NCBI RefSeq assembly: GCF_001579175.1
Contig: NZ_KQ970763.1
Location: forward strand, 1 to 40,544
DNA: 40,544 nt
From: Streptococcus oralis
GTDB lineage: Bacteria; Bacillota; Bacilli; Lactobacillales; Streptococcaceae
Direction of reading: 5' to 3'
The translations under genes and the position numbers were made by a program. This document shows, piece by piece, positions 8,601-14,863 of the stretch; position 1 is the first letter of the stretch, and the number at the start of each line of letters is the position of its first letter. Below the pieces are notes generated by a model. It made no database searches and was not told the DNA's origin. It saw nothing but the letters and a program-made list of their open reading frames with translations.

Positions 8601-9388
8601 TTTTTTATAAATTTATTAAGATTGATTCCCACAGCCTTCAGATAAGGGAAATCCTTATTTAAAGTAAGAAAATAAAAATTTATCCCTTTATTGCTAAAAA
8701 ATACTGTCCCTGAGAATAAAGCTGTATTCAATATCATCACTTTATTCGTGGTATCAATTCCTAAAAAATCTGGTAAAACCAACCACATGAACATAAACAT
8801 AAAAGTTGAAAACACAGGTATAGTAATCGCTTTAAACATTGTCAAGCCATCAACAACAGATAATAAATAGGACATACTGAACGATTTTTTAAATCTTGGT
8901 CTAACATACCTGATTTTCGGTATAAAAAATATATTATTAAGTAAAAAAACAAGTAGGCACGCAAATATTCCTAAAGAAATATTATAGAAAAAAATAATTA
9001 CTAAGATGGGCAAAACTAGAATTAAATTCTTAAAGAATACTATTTTCCAAAATTCTCTCCCTGTTATATTGAAAAATATCCTCATTGTACTTTCTGTTTT
9101 AGTTTTTAAAACATAAATATTTTCATAAAGTATTCCTAATAACAGAATTGCAGGAACCAATATTGTTGCTAATTCAAAGTATGATAAGATTCCCCAAATT
9201 TGATTTTCTTTTAATATATTATAAATTTCTGATTTAGCAATCAAAAAAATAAAAACCAAGGCAATAGAAGATAAAAAATATTTGTAAGTCAATTGAATTA
9301 GCGATAATTCCTTGACATTATTCGAATCGTTCCAGTATCCTTGCCGTGATAGGAACAACAGAGTAATAGAATAATAAAACTTTTCCAT
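8585..9388 (-). CDS. ABC-2-like membrane permease, prematurely ended by a frameshift
   Basis: Hydrophobic protein of 267 residues with about six to seven predicted spans (for example about 35-50, 75-88, 115-147, 183-205). Basic loops such as IRYVRPRFKKSF lie between them. No sequence family is recognised with certainty; the position directly after an ATPase gene marks it as the transport subunit. The ATG at 9388 follows GAGGGAAATT, which overlaps the ATPase stop codon. The reading ends NKFIKKEFGL just after an A AAA AAA G stretch. Shifting -1 there restores another 152 residues of membrane protein. AT-rich, with codon use poorer than the housekeeping genes around it. Likely role: export of, or immunity to, the Trp-rich peptides encoded upstream (inferred). 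Confidence 0.8.
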   Translation of the reverse strand: MEKFYYSITLLFLSRQGYWNDSNNVKELSLIQLTYKYFLSSIALVFIFLIAKSEIYNILKENQIWGILSYFELATILVPAILLLGILYENIYVLKTKTESTMRIFFNITGREFWKIVFFKNLILVLPILVIIFFYNISLGIFACLLVFLLNNIFFIPKIRYVRPRFKKSFSMSYLLSVVDGLTMFKAITIPVFSTFMFMFMWLVLPDFLGIDTTNKVMILNTALFSGTVFFSNKGINFYFLTLNKDFPYLKAVGINLNKFIKKEFGL

Positions 9389-9399
9389 ACAATTTCCCT

Positions 9400-9984
9400 C
9401 TACAAAGAAATAATCTGATCAACTGTCGGTAAAATTTCCTGTCTCTCGTGGCTTACAATAATAAAGTGTTTACCTAGATTTATCTTTTGCTCAATCAAAT
9501 GAATAAGATTTTCAACCGAAATTTGATCTAATCCCGATAAAGGCTCGTCCATAACATACAAATCAGAATCCAATAAAAATGCTGCTATAAGCATTACTTT
9601 TTTCTTTTCTCCTAATGACAATGATTGAATTGTTTGCGTCATCAATTTCTCATTCAAATAAAATTGTTCTCGTAATTCTCTTAACCGTTTTTCAAACAAA
9701 TTTGTTTCAATAAAAAATTGTTTCTGTAAAAATTCGAATAATAAATTAGGAGATAAACCGATGAAATAGTTGTCCGAAGAATCTGGAACATAGCTAACCT
9801 TTTCGTCAGAAATCACTGAGCCAGAATATGGTTGAACAATTCCTAGTAATACTTTTAATAATGTTGACTTCCCCGCACCATTTTTCCCAGTAATCAGTGT
9901 GAGACCTGAATTTGAAGTATCAAAAGAAATATTATCAAAAAGTATACGACTGTTTACCCGATACGAAATGTTTTCTACTTTCAT
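9400..9984 (-). CDS. ABC transporter ATP-binding protein (peptide cluster)
   Basis: Compact ATPase of 194 residues beginning MKVENISYRV. Walker A is GKNGAGKSTLLKVLLG (about 33-48), the signature is LSLGEKKKVML, Walker B DLYVMDEPLSGLD, and the H-loop IIVSHERQEI. An upstream in-frame start would add 25 residues but would run through a long hairpin. The ATG at 9984 has AAAAGGAG at proper distance, so I use it. It partners the permease at 8585-9388. Small two-gene transporters of this kind accompany leaderless and other bacteriocins as exporters or immunity pumps. Here it lies directly downstream of three Trp-rich peptides. The function is inferred from context. Confidence 0.88.
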   Translation of the reverse strand: MKVENISYRVNSRILFDNISFDTSNSGLTLITGKNGAGKSTLLKVLLGIVQPYSGSVISDEKVSYVPDSSDNYFIGLSPNLLFEFLQKQFFIETNLFEKRLRELREQFYLNEKLMTQTIQSLSLGEKKKVMLIAAFLLDSDLYVMDEPLSGLDQISVENLIHLIEQKINLGKHFIIVSHERQEILPTVDQIISL

Positions 9985-10015
9985 TTTTTCTCCTTTTATA
10001 TTATAATTAAAATAG

Positions 10016-10078
10016 TTGATAGTTATGTCTATAATCTTTTTGAGAATGCCCATTTTCAAACCGAGACATAACTATCAA
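10016..10078 (-). promoter_or_regulatory. long imperfect hairpin between peptide genes and ABC genes
   Basis: Outer arms TTGATAGTTATGTCT (10016-10030) and AGACATAACTATCAA (10064-10078) are perfectly complementary over 15 bp. Inside them TTTGAGAATG (10039-10048) pairs with CATTTTCAAA (10051-10060) with one mismatch. On the minus strand it is followed by CTATTTTAATTAT, a mediocre U-tract. It may be an attenuator that lowers ABC expression relative to the peptides, a stabilising 5' end if the TATAAT at 10094-10099 is a promoter, or a small inverted-repeat element. Confidence 0.6.
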
Positions 10079-10142
10079 TTATTTTTTTATTCAATTATAA
10101 TCATTCTAGTAATTTCTAATAGAAATTATTTATCATCTGTTA

Positions 10143-10235
10143 TTAACTAAACCATTGTTTTACCCAGCCCCAAATTGCTCTTAAAATCCAGTCAATAATA
10201 ATCCATTTAATAATTCTCCATACGAAACGCCACAT
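10143..10235 (-). CDS. Trp-rich cationic peptide C (30 aa), putative leaderless bacteriocin
   Basis: Third of three tandem paralogues. Residues 1-16 read MWRFVWRIIKWIIIDW, then ILRAIWGWVKQWFS. It has seven Trp, three Arg, two Lys and one Asp, so it is cationic overall and strongly amphipathic. It has no signal peptide and no double-glycine leader, and starts with fMet-Trp like aureocin A53/BHT-B-type leaderless bacteriocins. The ATG at 10235 follows GGAGGAATTGTT, the same ribosome-binding site as peptide B, and the stop TAA is followed by a second TAA. It differs most from A and B, in residues 13-21. Function is inferred; it could also be a toxin or a signalling peptide. Confidence 0.8.
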   Translation of the reverse strand: MWRFVWRIIKWIIIDWILRAIWGWVKQWFS

Positions 10236-10246
10236 AACAATTCCTC

Positions 10247-10342
10247 CTATTTACTAAACCACTGTGCAACCCAAGCCCACATAGCTGTCCACATTAAATT
10301 AATTAAAATCCATTTTACAATTTTCCATACCCAACGCCACAT
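10247..10342 (-). CDS. Trp-rich cationic peptide B (31 aa), putative leaderless bacteriocin
   Basis: Middle paralogue: MWRWVWKIVKWILINL for residues 1-16, then MWTAMWAWVAQWFSK. It has eight Trp at 2, 4, 6, 11, 18, 22, 24 and 28, the same positions as in peptide A, and net charge about +4. ATG 10342 follows GGAGGAATTGTT. The gene lies 11 bases after the stop of peptide A and 11 bases before peptide C. Codons are conserved with A over the first 16 residues, indicating recent tandem duplication with selection on Trp positions and charge. Too short for routine gene calling. No transmembrane-plus-leader layout, so secretion would need a dedicated ABC transporter such as the one just downstream. 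Confidence 0.82.
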   Translation of the reverse strand: MWRWVWKIVKWILINLMWTAMWAWVAQWFSK

Positions 10343-10353
10343 AACAATTCCTC

Positions 10354-10449
10354 CTATTTACTAAACCATTGTTTTACCCAGCCCCAGAGAGCTTCCCATA
10401 GTAAATTAATTAAAATCCATCTTACAATTCTCCATACCCAACGCCACAT
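10354..10449 (-). CDS. Trp-rich cationic peptide A (31 aa), putative leaderless bacteriocin
   Basis: First paralogue in transcription order: MWRWVWRIVRWILINL for residues 1-16, then LWEALWGWVKQWFSK. It has eight Trp in 31 residues, five basic residues and one Glu (net about +4). The Trp spacing would place most aromatic side chains on a membrane-facing surface of a helix. ATG 10449 follows AAGGAG at good distance, and the stop is TAG. It begins 25 bases after the stop of the 96-residue protein, so the peptides share a transcript with it. The family of multi-peptide leaderless bacteriocins (such as aureocin A70 or garvicin KS) uses 3-4 tandem peptides of about 30 residues, but those are not Trp-rich; BHT-B and aureocin A53 are Trp-rich but longer. 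Confidence 0.82.
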   Translation of the reverse strand: MWRWVWRIVRWILINLLWEALWGWVKQWFSK

Positions 10450-10474
10450 ATATTTTTCTCCTTTTCTTTGATTC

Positions 10475-10765
10475 TTATTTTAATCTTCTAAAAAAATTAA
10501 AATTCCTAAATGTCCTGTTATTCTCTAACGTCATATCCAGTCCTACACTTACTTCTTGAACGAGAATAAGTGCATTTTTTTTAATGCCTACTAAAGGATA
10601 AATTTTTAACTTTTGGGGTTTTATTGTAATCAGATCCATTAAATAGCCATTAACTCTTATTTCTACTTGAATAAGATTTGATAATGTTTGTCGAATGAGC
10701 AGTACATCTCCTACTTCTGACATGCCAGTCAATAAAACATTGTTTATTCTTTCAAATTCTAGCAT
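10475..10765 (-). CDS. unknown 96-residue protein between pheromone and Trp-rich peptides
   Basis: I do not recognise this protein. It starts MLEFERINNVLLTGMSEVGD and ends NRTFRNFNFFRRLK, with alternating hydrophobic stretches (VLLIRQTLSNLIQVEIRV, LKIYPLVGIKKNALILVQEV) that suggest beta strands and not membrane helices; no signal peptide. The basic C-terminal tail is notable. ATG 10765 follows AGAGGAATGAT and lies 15 bases after the stop of the 16-residue peptide, so the two are probably translationally close. Position before the bacteriocin-like peptides makes it a candidate immunity, chaperone or regulatory protein. No function is claimed. Confidence 0.75.
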   Translation of the reverse strand: MLEFERINNVLLTGMSEVGDVLLIRQTLSNLIQVEIRVNGYLMDLITIKPQKLKIYPLVGIKKNALILVQEVSVGLDMTLENNRTFRNFNFFRRLK

Positions 10766-10780
10766 ATCATTCCTCTAAAC

Positions 10781-10831
10781 TCAAGTCCACCACCCACCCG
10801 TGATAAATAGAAAAATCAGTATTTTAATCAT
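10781..10831 (-). CDS. 16-residue hydrophobic peptide ending GGWWT, putative WW-type pheromone precursor
   Basis: The minus strand encodes MIKILIFLFITGGWWT followed by TGA. ATG 10831 has AAAGGA seven bases upstream. A Lys near the N-terminus, a hydrophobic core and a C-terminal segment with a Trp-Trp pair resemble the ComS/SHP class of short pheromone precursors, in which the mature signal is the last 7-8 residues and WW is typical of several streptococcal XIP pheromones. It sits 87 bases from a divergently positioned role partner in function but on the same strand as the ComR-like regulator gene, directly downstream of a GACA-N4-TGTC dyad promoter. It is shorter than most ComS peptides. Export, processing and re-import through Ami/Opp would be expected but are not shown. 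Confidence 0.72.
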   Translation of the reverse strand: MIKILIFLFITGGWWT

Positions 10832-10861
10832 AGTAAATTCCTTTCTCTTTATTATGAATCC

Positions 10862-10905
10862 ATTTTAACAAAAAAGCGACATTCCTCCAATGACAGAAAT
10901 GTCAC
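10862..10905 (-). promoter_or_regulatory. promoter with ComR-box-like dyad for the peptide operon
   Basis: A perfect inverted repeat TGACA-GAAA-TGTCA (10891-10904) abuts a weak -35 (TTGGAG on the minus strand, 10885-10890), followed 17 bases later by TAAAAT (10862-10867) with TGT before it. A T-rich tract TTTTTT lies in the spacer. A wider repeat GTGACATT ... AATGTCGC spans 10876-10905. GACA-N4-TGTC is, from memory, the core of streptococcal ComR boxes, and placement just upstream of the -35 fits an activator. Confidence 0.65.
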
Positions 10906-10918
10906 TCCTATAAAGCAT

Positions 10919-11839
10919 TTAAAGATATCTTTCTAGGTCCTCAGCCCATTCATTGTCTAAACTAATGAGTAACTGCTCATTGCCAAACATTCTCGCCATC
11001 ATTTTTGCTTCTTCATACTTTTGTTTGGCTGTTTCATAATCCATCTGAATATAATATTTCCACTCAAGCATCAAGACAATTGGTTGTTTTTGAAAATCTC
11101 GTGTTTTCTGTCCTATTTTATTTAAGGTCTCAACTGCTCTCTTAAAATAATGAAACAGCCCCATAATTTCTATACAAGCTAAAGAAGCTAACAAGGAATC
11201 TCTAAGCAAGTCCAAACAATCGAACTCTATCTTATCAACCTGAGAAATTAGTTTGTCATGAAAACAAAGAATGGTTTCATGCTCAGATTCTTTTATCTCG
11301 CCCACATTTAAACCATCCATTAACTGACAGTTGAAATACAGTCTCAATTTCAAAAAGTCCTCGGCTTTATATACATCTCTGGACAGTAAGTCTTGAAGAC
11401 CGCCCTCAATCACACTACTTCCGTATAAGGAATTACTAGTCGCCCTCACCTCATCTATAGCTTGAAGACAATCCACTATCACTTTCTCATCACGTGGCAA
11501 ATCATCATAAAAACATTCAAAAATCTCATCAAAATATTCTTCCTTTCGTTCCTGCAACTCTTTGTCTCCATAGTCAGGATGATGAAGAAGAAAGTATTTT
11601 AATTCTTGGTAACGCTTGGGTAATTCCTTATAGTCTGGCATCAAGACATAGGATGGAATGCCTAGCCTATCTGCAATGTATTCTAGTGTTTTTATCGTAG
11701 GACGAAATTCTCCTTTCTCGATGCGGACCAACTGACGAACGGACAACTCTGACTCATCCCCACAAAAAACTGGACGACTAAGACCTTTCTCCTCTCTAAG
11801 GATTCGTACCTTCTCTCCTAATTCATTCACTTGTCCCAT
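10919..11839 (-). CDS. ComR-like (RRNPP/Rgg-related) peptide-responsive regulator
   Basis: Transcriptional regulator of 306 residues. The XRE helix-turn-helix (about 6-63) includes LGEKVRILREEKGLSR and ELSVRQLVRIEKGE. This aligns with the DNA-binding domain of ComR as I remember it (GAELTVRQLIRIEKGES), the activator that binds WW-containing XIP in salivarius, mutans and pyogenic streptococci. The rest (about 70-306) is helical, TPR-like and acidic, ending with EEAKMMARMFGNEQLL-type repeats. The length matches ComR (about 300). ATG 11839 follows GAGGAAGAC. Own promoter 11894-11922. Because comX here sits far away and mitis-group competence uses ComCDE, this paralogue more likely controls the adjacent peptide cluster, as ScuR/SarF do for bacteriocins in salivarius streptococci. 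Confidence 0.85.
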   Translation of the reverse strand: MGQVNELGEKVRILREEKGLSRPVFCGDESELSVRQLVRIEKGEFRPTIKTLEYIADRLGIPSYVLMPDYKELPKRYQELKYFLLHHPDYGDKELQERKEEYFDEIFECFYDDLPRDEKVIVDCLQAIDEVRATSNSLYGSSVIEGGLQDLLSRDVYKAEDFLKLRLYFNCQLMDGLNVGEIKESEHETILCFHDKLISQVDKIEFDCLDLLRDSLLASLACIEIMGLFHYFKRAVETLNKIGQKTRDFQKQPIVLMLEWKYYIQMDYETAKQKYEEAKMMARMFGNEQLLISLDNEWAEDLERYL

Positions 11840-11893
11840 GTCTTCCTCACAATGCCATAAAAATGTTTGATGTTCAAATAAATATATACGCTT

Positions 11894-11922
11894 ATTATAC
11901 CATTTTTCAAAAAAATGTACAA
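11894..11922 (-). promoter_or_regulatory. promoter of the ComR-like regulator
   Basis: Minus strand TTGTAC (11917-11922), 17-base spacer and TATAAT (11894-11899). The -35 box shares bases with the U-tract of the adhE terminator. Confidence 0.7.
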
Positions 11923-11949
11923 AAAAGAGACAGGATTTCTCCTGTCTCT
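11921..11949 (-). terminator. terminator of adhE
   Basis: Perfect 10-bp stem AGAGACAGGA/TCCTGTCTCT with a TTTC loop (11926-11949), followed on the minus strand by TTTTTTG, 14 bases after the adhE stop. Confidence 0.93.
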
Positions 11950-11963
11950 AGGCTGATAAACGA

Positions 11964-14615
11964 TTATTTACGACGTCCTGGACGTTCTGCATAACCATAG
12001 TAAGCATCTGCCATGATTTCTTCCATGTCAGCTACCATTGGCAAGCGAGGGTTAGCAGGTGAACATTGGTCTTCATAAGCAAGCAAGGCAATTTCATGCA
12101 AGCTGTCTTTCCAAGCTTTTTCATCAATTCCTTGATCCTTGAAGTTCATCTTGATACCTACTGCAACACCAAGTTCGTAAACAGCTTTAGCGTATGCTTC
12201 AACTGCTTCTTCTGGAGTTGAGTGAGGCAAGCCAAGCATTTTCGCGATGTCTTGGAATTTCTCATCAGCTTTCCAGTAGTTGTATTTAGGCCATGTAGTC
12301 GTCTTAGATGGACGAGTTCCGTTGTAACGGATAACATATGGAAGTAAGATTGCGTTTGTACGTCCGTGAACAGTATGGTGAACACCACCAATCTTGTGGG
12401 CCATTGAGTGGCTCATACCAAGAAAGGCATTGGCGAAGGCCATACCAGCCATTGTAGAAGCATTATGCATTTTCTCACGTGCTTCTGGGTCAGCTGTCTT
12501 AACAGATTTTTCCAACCATTCAAAGACAAGTTTGATTGTTTGAAGCGCAATACCGTCTGTGTAGTCGTTGGCAAAGTTTGAAGTGTAGGCTTCAGTAGCG
12601 TGAGTCAAGACGTCCATACCAGTGTCAGCTGCGATGAAGTCTGGAACTGATTCAACCAAAGCAGGGTCAACAATCGCAATCGTTGGTGTCAATGAGTAGT
12701 CAGCCAATGGGTATTTGCGGTTGTTTTTCTTATCAGAGATAACGGCAAATGGTGTTACTTCTGAACCTGTACCTGAAGTTGTTGGGATACCGATGTACTT
12801 CGCTTTCTTACCAAGTGATGGGAAGCGGAAGGCACGTTTACGGATATCCATGAATTTTTGAACCAAGTCACGGAAGTCGATTTCTGGTTGTTCGTAGAAG
12901 AGCCACATCACTTTCGCTGCGTCCATTGGAGAACCACCACCAAGAGCGATAATTGTATCTGGTTCAAATGCTTTCATCACTTCAGCACCACGTTCTACAG
13001 TTGTGATGTCTGGATCTGGTTCAACATCTGAGAAGACTTGAATAGTTACACGGTTGCTACGTGCGTTCAATTGATCAATAACACGTTGAACAAAGCCAAG
13101 TTTTTCGATAGATTTGTCTGTAACAATCAGAACGCGCTCAATATCTTCACATGTTTGAAGGTATTGGATAGAATTGCGTTCGAAGTAAATTTTTGAAGGA
13201 ACTTTAAACCATTGCATATTATTTCTACGTTTCCCTACTTTCTTGATGTTTAGAAGGTTAATAGCGCTCACGTTATCACCAACTGAGTTGCGTCCGTATG
13301 AACCACATCCAAGTGTCAATGATGGGATAAAGGCATTGTAAACGTCACCGATACCACCGAAAGTAGATGGAGAGTTCCAGATAATACGCATAGCTTTGAT
13401 TTCTGTACCAAAGCGTTTAGCAAGCTCTTCGTCTTTTGTATGGATAGCTGCTGAGTGACCAAGTCCGTTAAACTCAACCATTTGACGAGCTTTTGTAAGA
13501 CCATCTTCTGTGTCTTCAGCTTTTAGGACAGCAATAACTGGTGACAATTTCTCACGAGTCAATGGTTCTTTTGGTCCTACTTCTGCACATTCTGCAGCCA
13601 AGATATTTGTTCCTTCTGGAACGCTGAATCCTGCTTGTTCTGCAATCCATGTAGCTGGTTTACCAACGATGTTGGCATTTAGTTTAGCACCAGCACAGTT
13701 TTTGCTGTTTGCTTTAACGCCGAAACAGAATTCTTCAAGAAGGGCTTTTTCTTTTTTGTTTACAAAATAAGTGTGGTATGATTTGAATTCTGCTACAAAT
13801 TCGTCATATACTTCTTTATCAATGATAACCGCTTGCTCTGATGCACAGACCATACCATTATCAAAGGATTTAGACATCACAATGTCATGGGCAGCTTGAC
13901 GAAGGTCAGCTGATTTCTCGATATAGGCAGGAACGTTTCCGGCACCTACCCCAAGAGCTGGTTTCCCACATGAGTAAGCAGCCTTAACCATGGCATTCCC
14001 ACCAGTTGCAAGAATAGTCGCAATACCTTCGTGGTTCATAAGCGCTCCAGTTGCTTCCATAGATGGCTCTGTAATCCATTGAACACAGTTTTCAGGAGCT
14101 CCAGCTGCGATTGCCGCATCACGAACGATTTGTGCTGCGTGAGCAGAAGATTCTTGAGCTGATGGGTGGAAGGCAAACACGATTGGATTACGTGTTTTCA
14201 AAGCAATCAATGATTTGAAAATAGCTGTTGATGTTGGGTTCGTTGTTGGAGTGACACCACACACAACACCGACAGGTTCTGCAATCTTAGTCAATCCTGT
14301 AACGGGATCTTCTTCAATAACTCCGACAGTTTTAACTCCGCGCATGTTATTCACAACATGTTCACAGGCAAAAAGGTTTTTTGTAGCCTTATCTTCAAAT
14401 ACACCACGACCAGTTTCTTCAACTGCATGTTGTGCAAGGATACCATGTGCATCAAGAGCTGCAACTGAAGCTTTCGCTACGATATAGTCAACTTGTTCTT
14501 GGTTCAACTTGCGCATTTCATCAAGCGCAACCAAAGCTTTTTGTACTAGTCCGTCTACATGCTTTTCAGCAGCGAGTTGTTTTTGCTCAGGTGTTACAGT
14601 TTTTTTATCAGCCAT
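11964..14615 (-). CDS. adhE: bifunctional acetaldehyde-CoA/alcohol dehydrogenase
   Basis: Converts acetyl-CoA to acetaldehyde and then ethanol, regenerating NAD during mixed-acid fermentation. The 883 residues comprise an N-terminal aldehyde dehydrogenase (to about 450) with the catalytic Cys in DNGMVCASEQ, a linker containing NLLNIKKVGKRRNNMQWFKVP, and a C-terminal iron-dependent alcohol dehydrogenase with ALGGGSPMDAAKVMW, PTTSGTGSEVTPFAV and the metal-binding region AFLGMSHSMAHKIGG..HHTVHGRTNA. The ATG at 14615 follows GGAGG. An in-frame ATG four codons upstream overlaps that site and was not used. AdhE forms spirosomes in related bacteria. The upstream region has several possible redox and carbon-catabolite elements. 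Confidence 0.96.
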   Translation of the reverse strand: MADKKTVTPEQKQLAAEKHVDGLVQKALVALDEMRKLNQEQVDYIVAKASVAALDAHGILAQHAVEETGRGVFEDKATKNLFACEHVVNNMRGVKTVGVIEEDPVTGLTKIAEPVGVVCGVTPTTNPTSTAIFKSLIALKTRNPIVFAFHPSAQESSAHAAQIVRDAAIAAGAPENCVQWITEPSMEATGALMNHEGIATILATGGNAMVKAAYSCGKPALGVGAGNVPAYIEKSADLRQAAHDIVMSKSFDNGMVCASEQAVIIDKEVYDEFVAEFKSYHTYFVNKKEKALLEEFCFGVKANSKNCAGAKLNANIVGKPATWIAEQAGFSVPEGTNILAAECAEVGPKEPLTREKLSPVIAVLKAEDTEDGLTKARQMVEFNGLGHSAAIHTKDEELAKRFGTEIKAMRIIWNSPSTFGGIGDVYNAFIPSLTLGCGSYGRNSVGDNVSAINLLNIKKVGKRRNNMQWFKVPSKIYFERNSIQYLQTCEDIERVLIVTDKSIEKLGFVQRVIDQLNARSNRVTIQVFSDVEPDPDITTVERGAEVMKAFEPDTIIALGGGSPMDAAKVMWLFYEQPEIDFRDLVQKFMDIRKRAFRFPSLGKKAKYIGIPTTSGTGSEVTPFAVISDKKNNRKYPLADYSLTPTIAIVDPALVESVPDFIAADTGMDVLTHATEAYTSNFANDYTDGIALQTIKLVFEWLEKSVKTADPEAREKMHNASTMAGMAFANAFLGMSHSMAHKIGGVHHTVHGRTNAILLPYVIRYNGTRPSKTTTWPKYNYWKADEKFQDIAKMLGLPHSTPEEAVEAYAKAVYELGVAVGIKMNFKDQGIDEKAWKDSLHEIALLAYEDQCSPANPRLPMVADMEEIMADAYYGYAERPGRRK

Positions 14616-14633
14616 ATTTTCCTCCATAGCCTT

Positions 14634-14651
14634 AAAGGATTTAAATCCTTT
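14634..14651 (-). promoter_or_regulatory. perfect 18-bp palindrome in the adhE leader
   Basis: AAAGGATTTAAATCCTTT lies between the predicted transcription start (about 14665) and the ribosome-binding site. It could be an operator or a small 5' hairpin. Confidence 0.5.
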
Positions 14652-14660
14652 GTTAATTTT

Positions 14661-14823
14661 TTCACAAGTTTATTATAACTCTTTTTTCAGACTTTGTAAA
14701 CAGTTTCATGTAGATTTCACAAAGAAATTTTATTCATTTGTGAATTTATTATCAATATCGCGGTGCTACGGGATTTTACTCTAATGATTGTGAAATTAGA
14801 ATAAAAATATTTTTATTTCACAA
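14661..14823. promoter_or_regulatory. cluster of five TTGTGAA/TTCACAA half-sites upstream of adhE
   Basis: Half-sites are at 14661-14667, 14716-14722, 14738-14744, 14788-14794 and 14817-14823. They match the half of the Rex (NADH/NAD sensor) operator TTGTGA-N6-TCACAA but none are paired at the standard spacing. The last two flank a perfect inner palindrome ATAAAAATATTTTTAT. Redox control of adhE by Rex is known in Gram-positive bacteria; assignment here is tentative. Confidence 0.45.
14672..14700 (-). promoter_or_regulatory. promoter of adhE
   Basis: Minus strand TTTACA (14695-14700), 17-base spacer and TATAAT (14672-14677). A TTCACAA half-site lies at about +1. Confidence 0.75.
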
Positions 14824-14863
14824 ACTTTTTCTACATTGAGGATTCTTCTCTAACAAGTGTTCT

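Noticed and set aside
9985..10059. An N-terminal extension of the ABC ATPase starting at 10059
   Set aside because: It runs through the long hairpin, lacks a ribosome-binding site and adds residues unlike ABC proteins; ATG 9984 has AAAAGGAG.
10143..10449. Repeats of about 107 bases that could suggest a CRISPR array or direct-repeat element
   Set aside because: The similarity follows codon positions, each unit has a ribosome-binding site, start and stop, and the differences are mostly amino-acid substitutions. They are paralogous genes, not repeats with spacers.
11926..11949. GACA ... TGTC dyad near the ComR-like gene as another ComR box
   Set aside because: It is the 10-bp stem of the adhE terminator with a U-tract, and the half-sites are too far apart.
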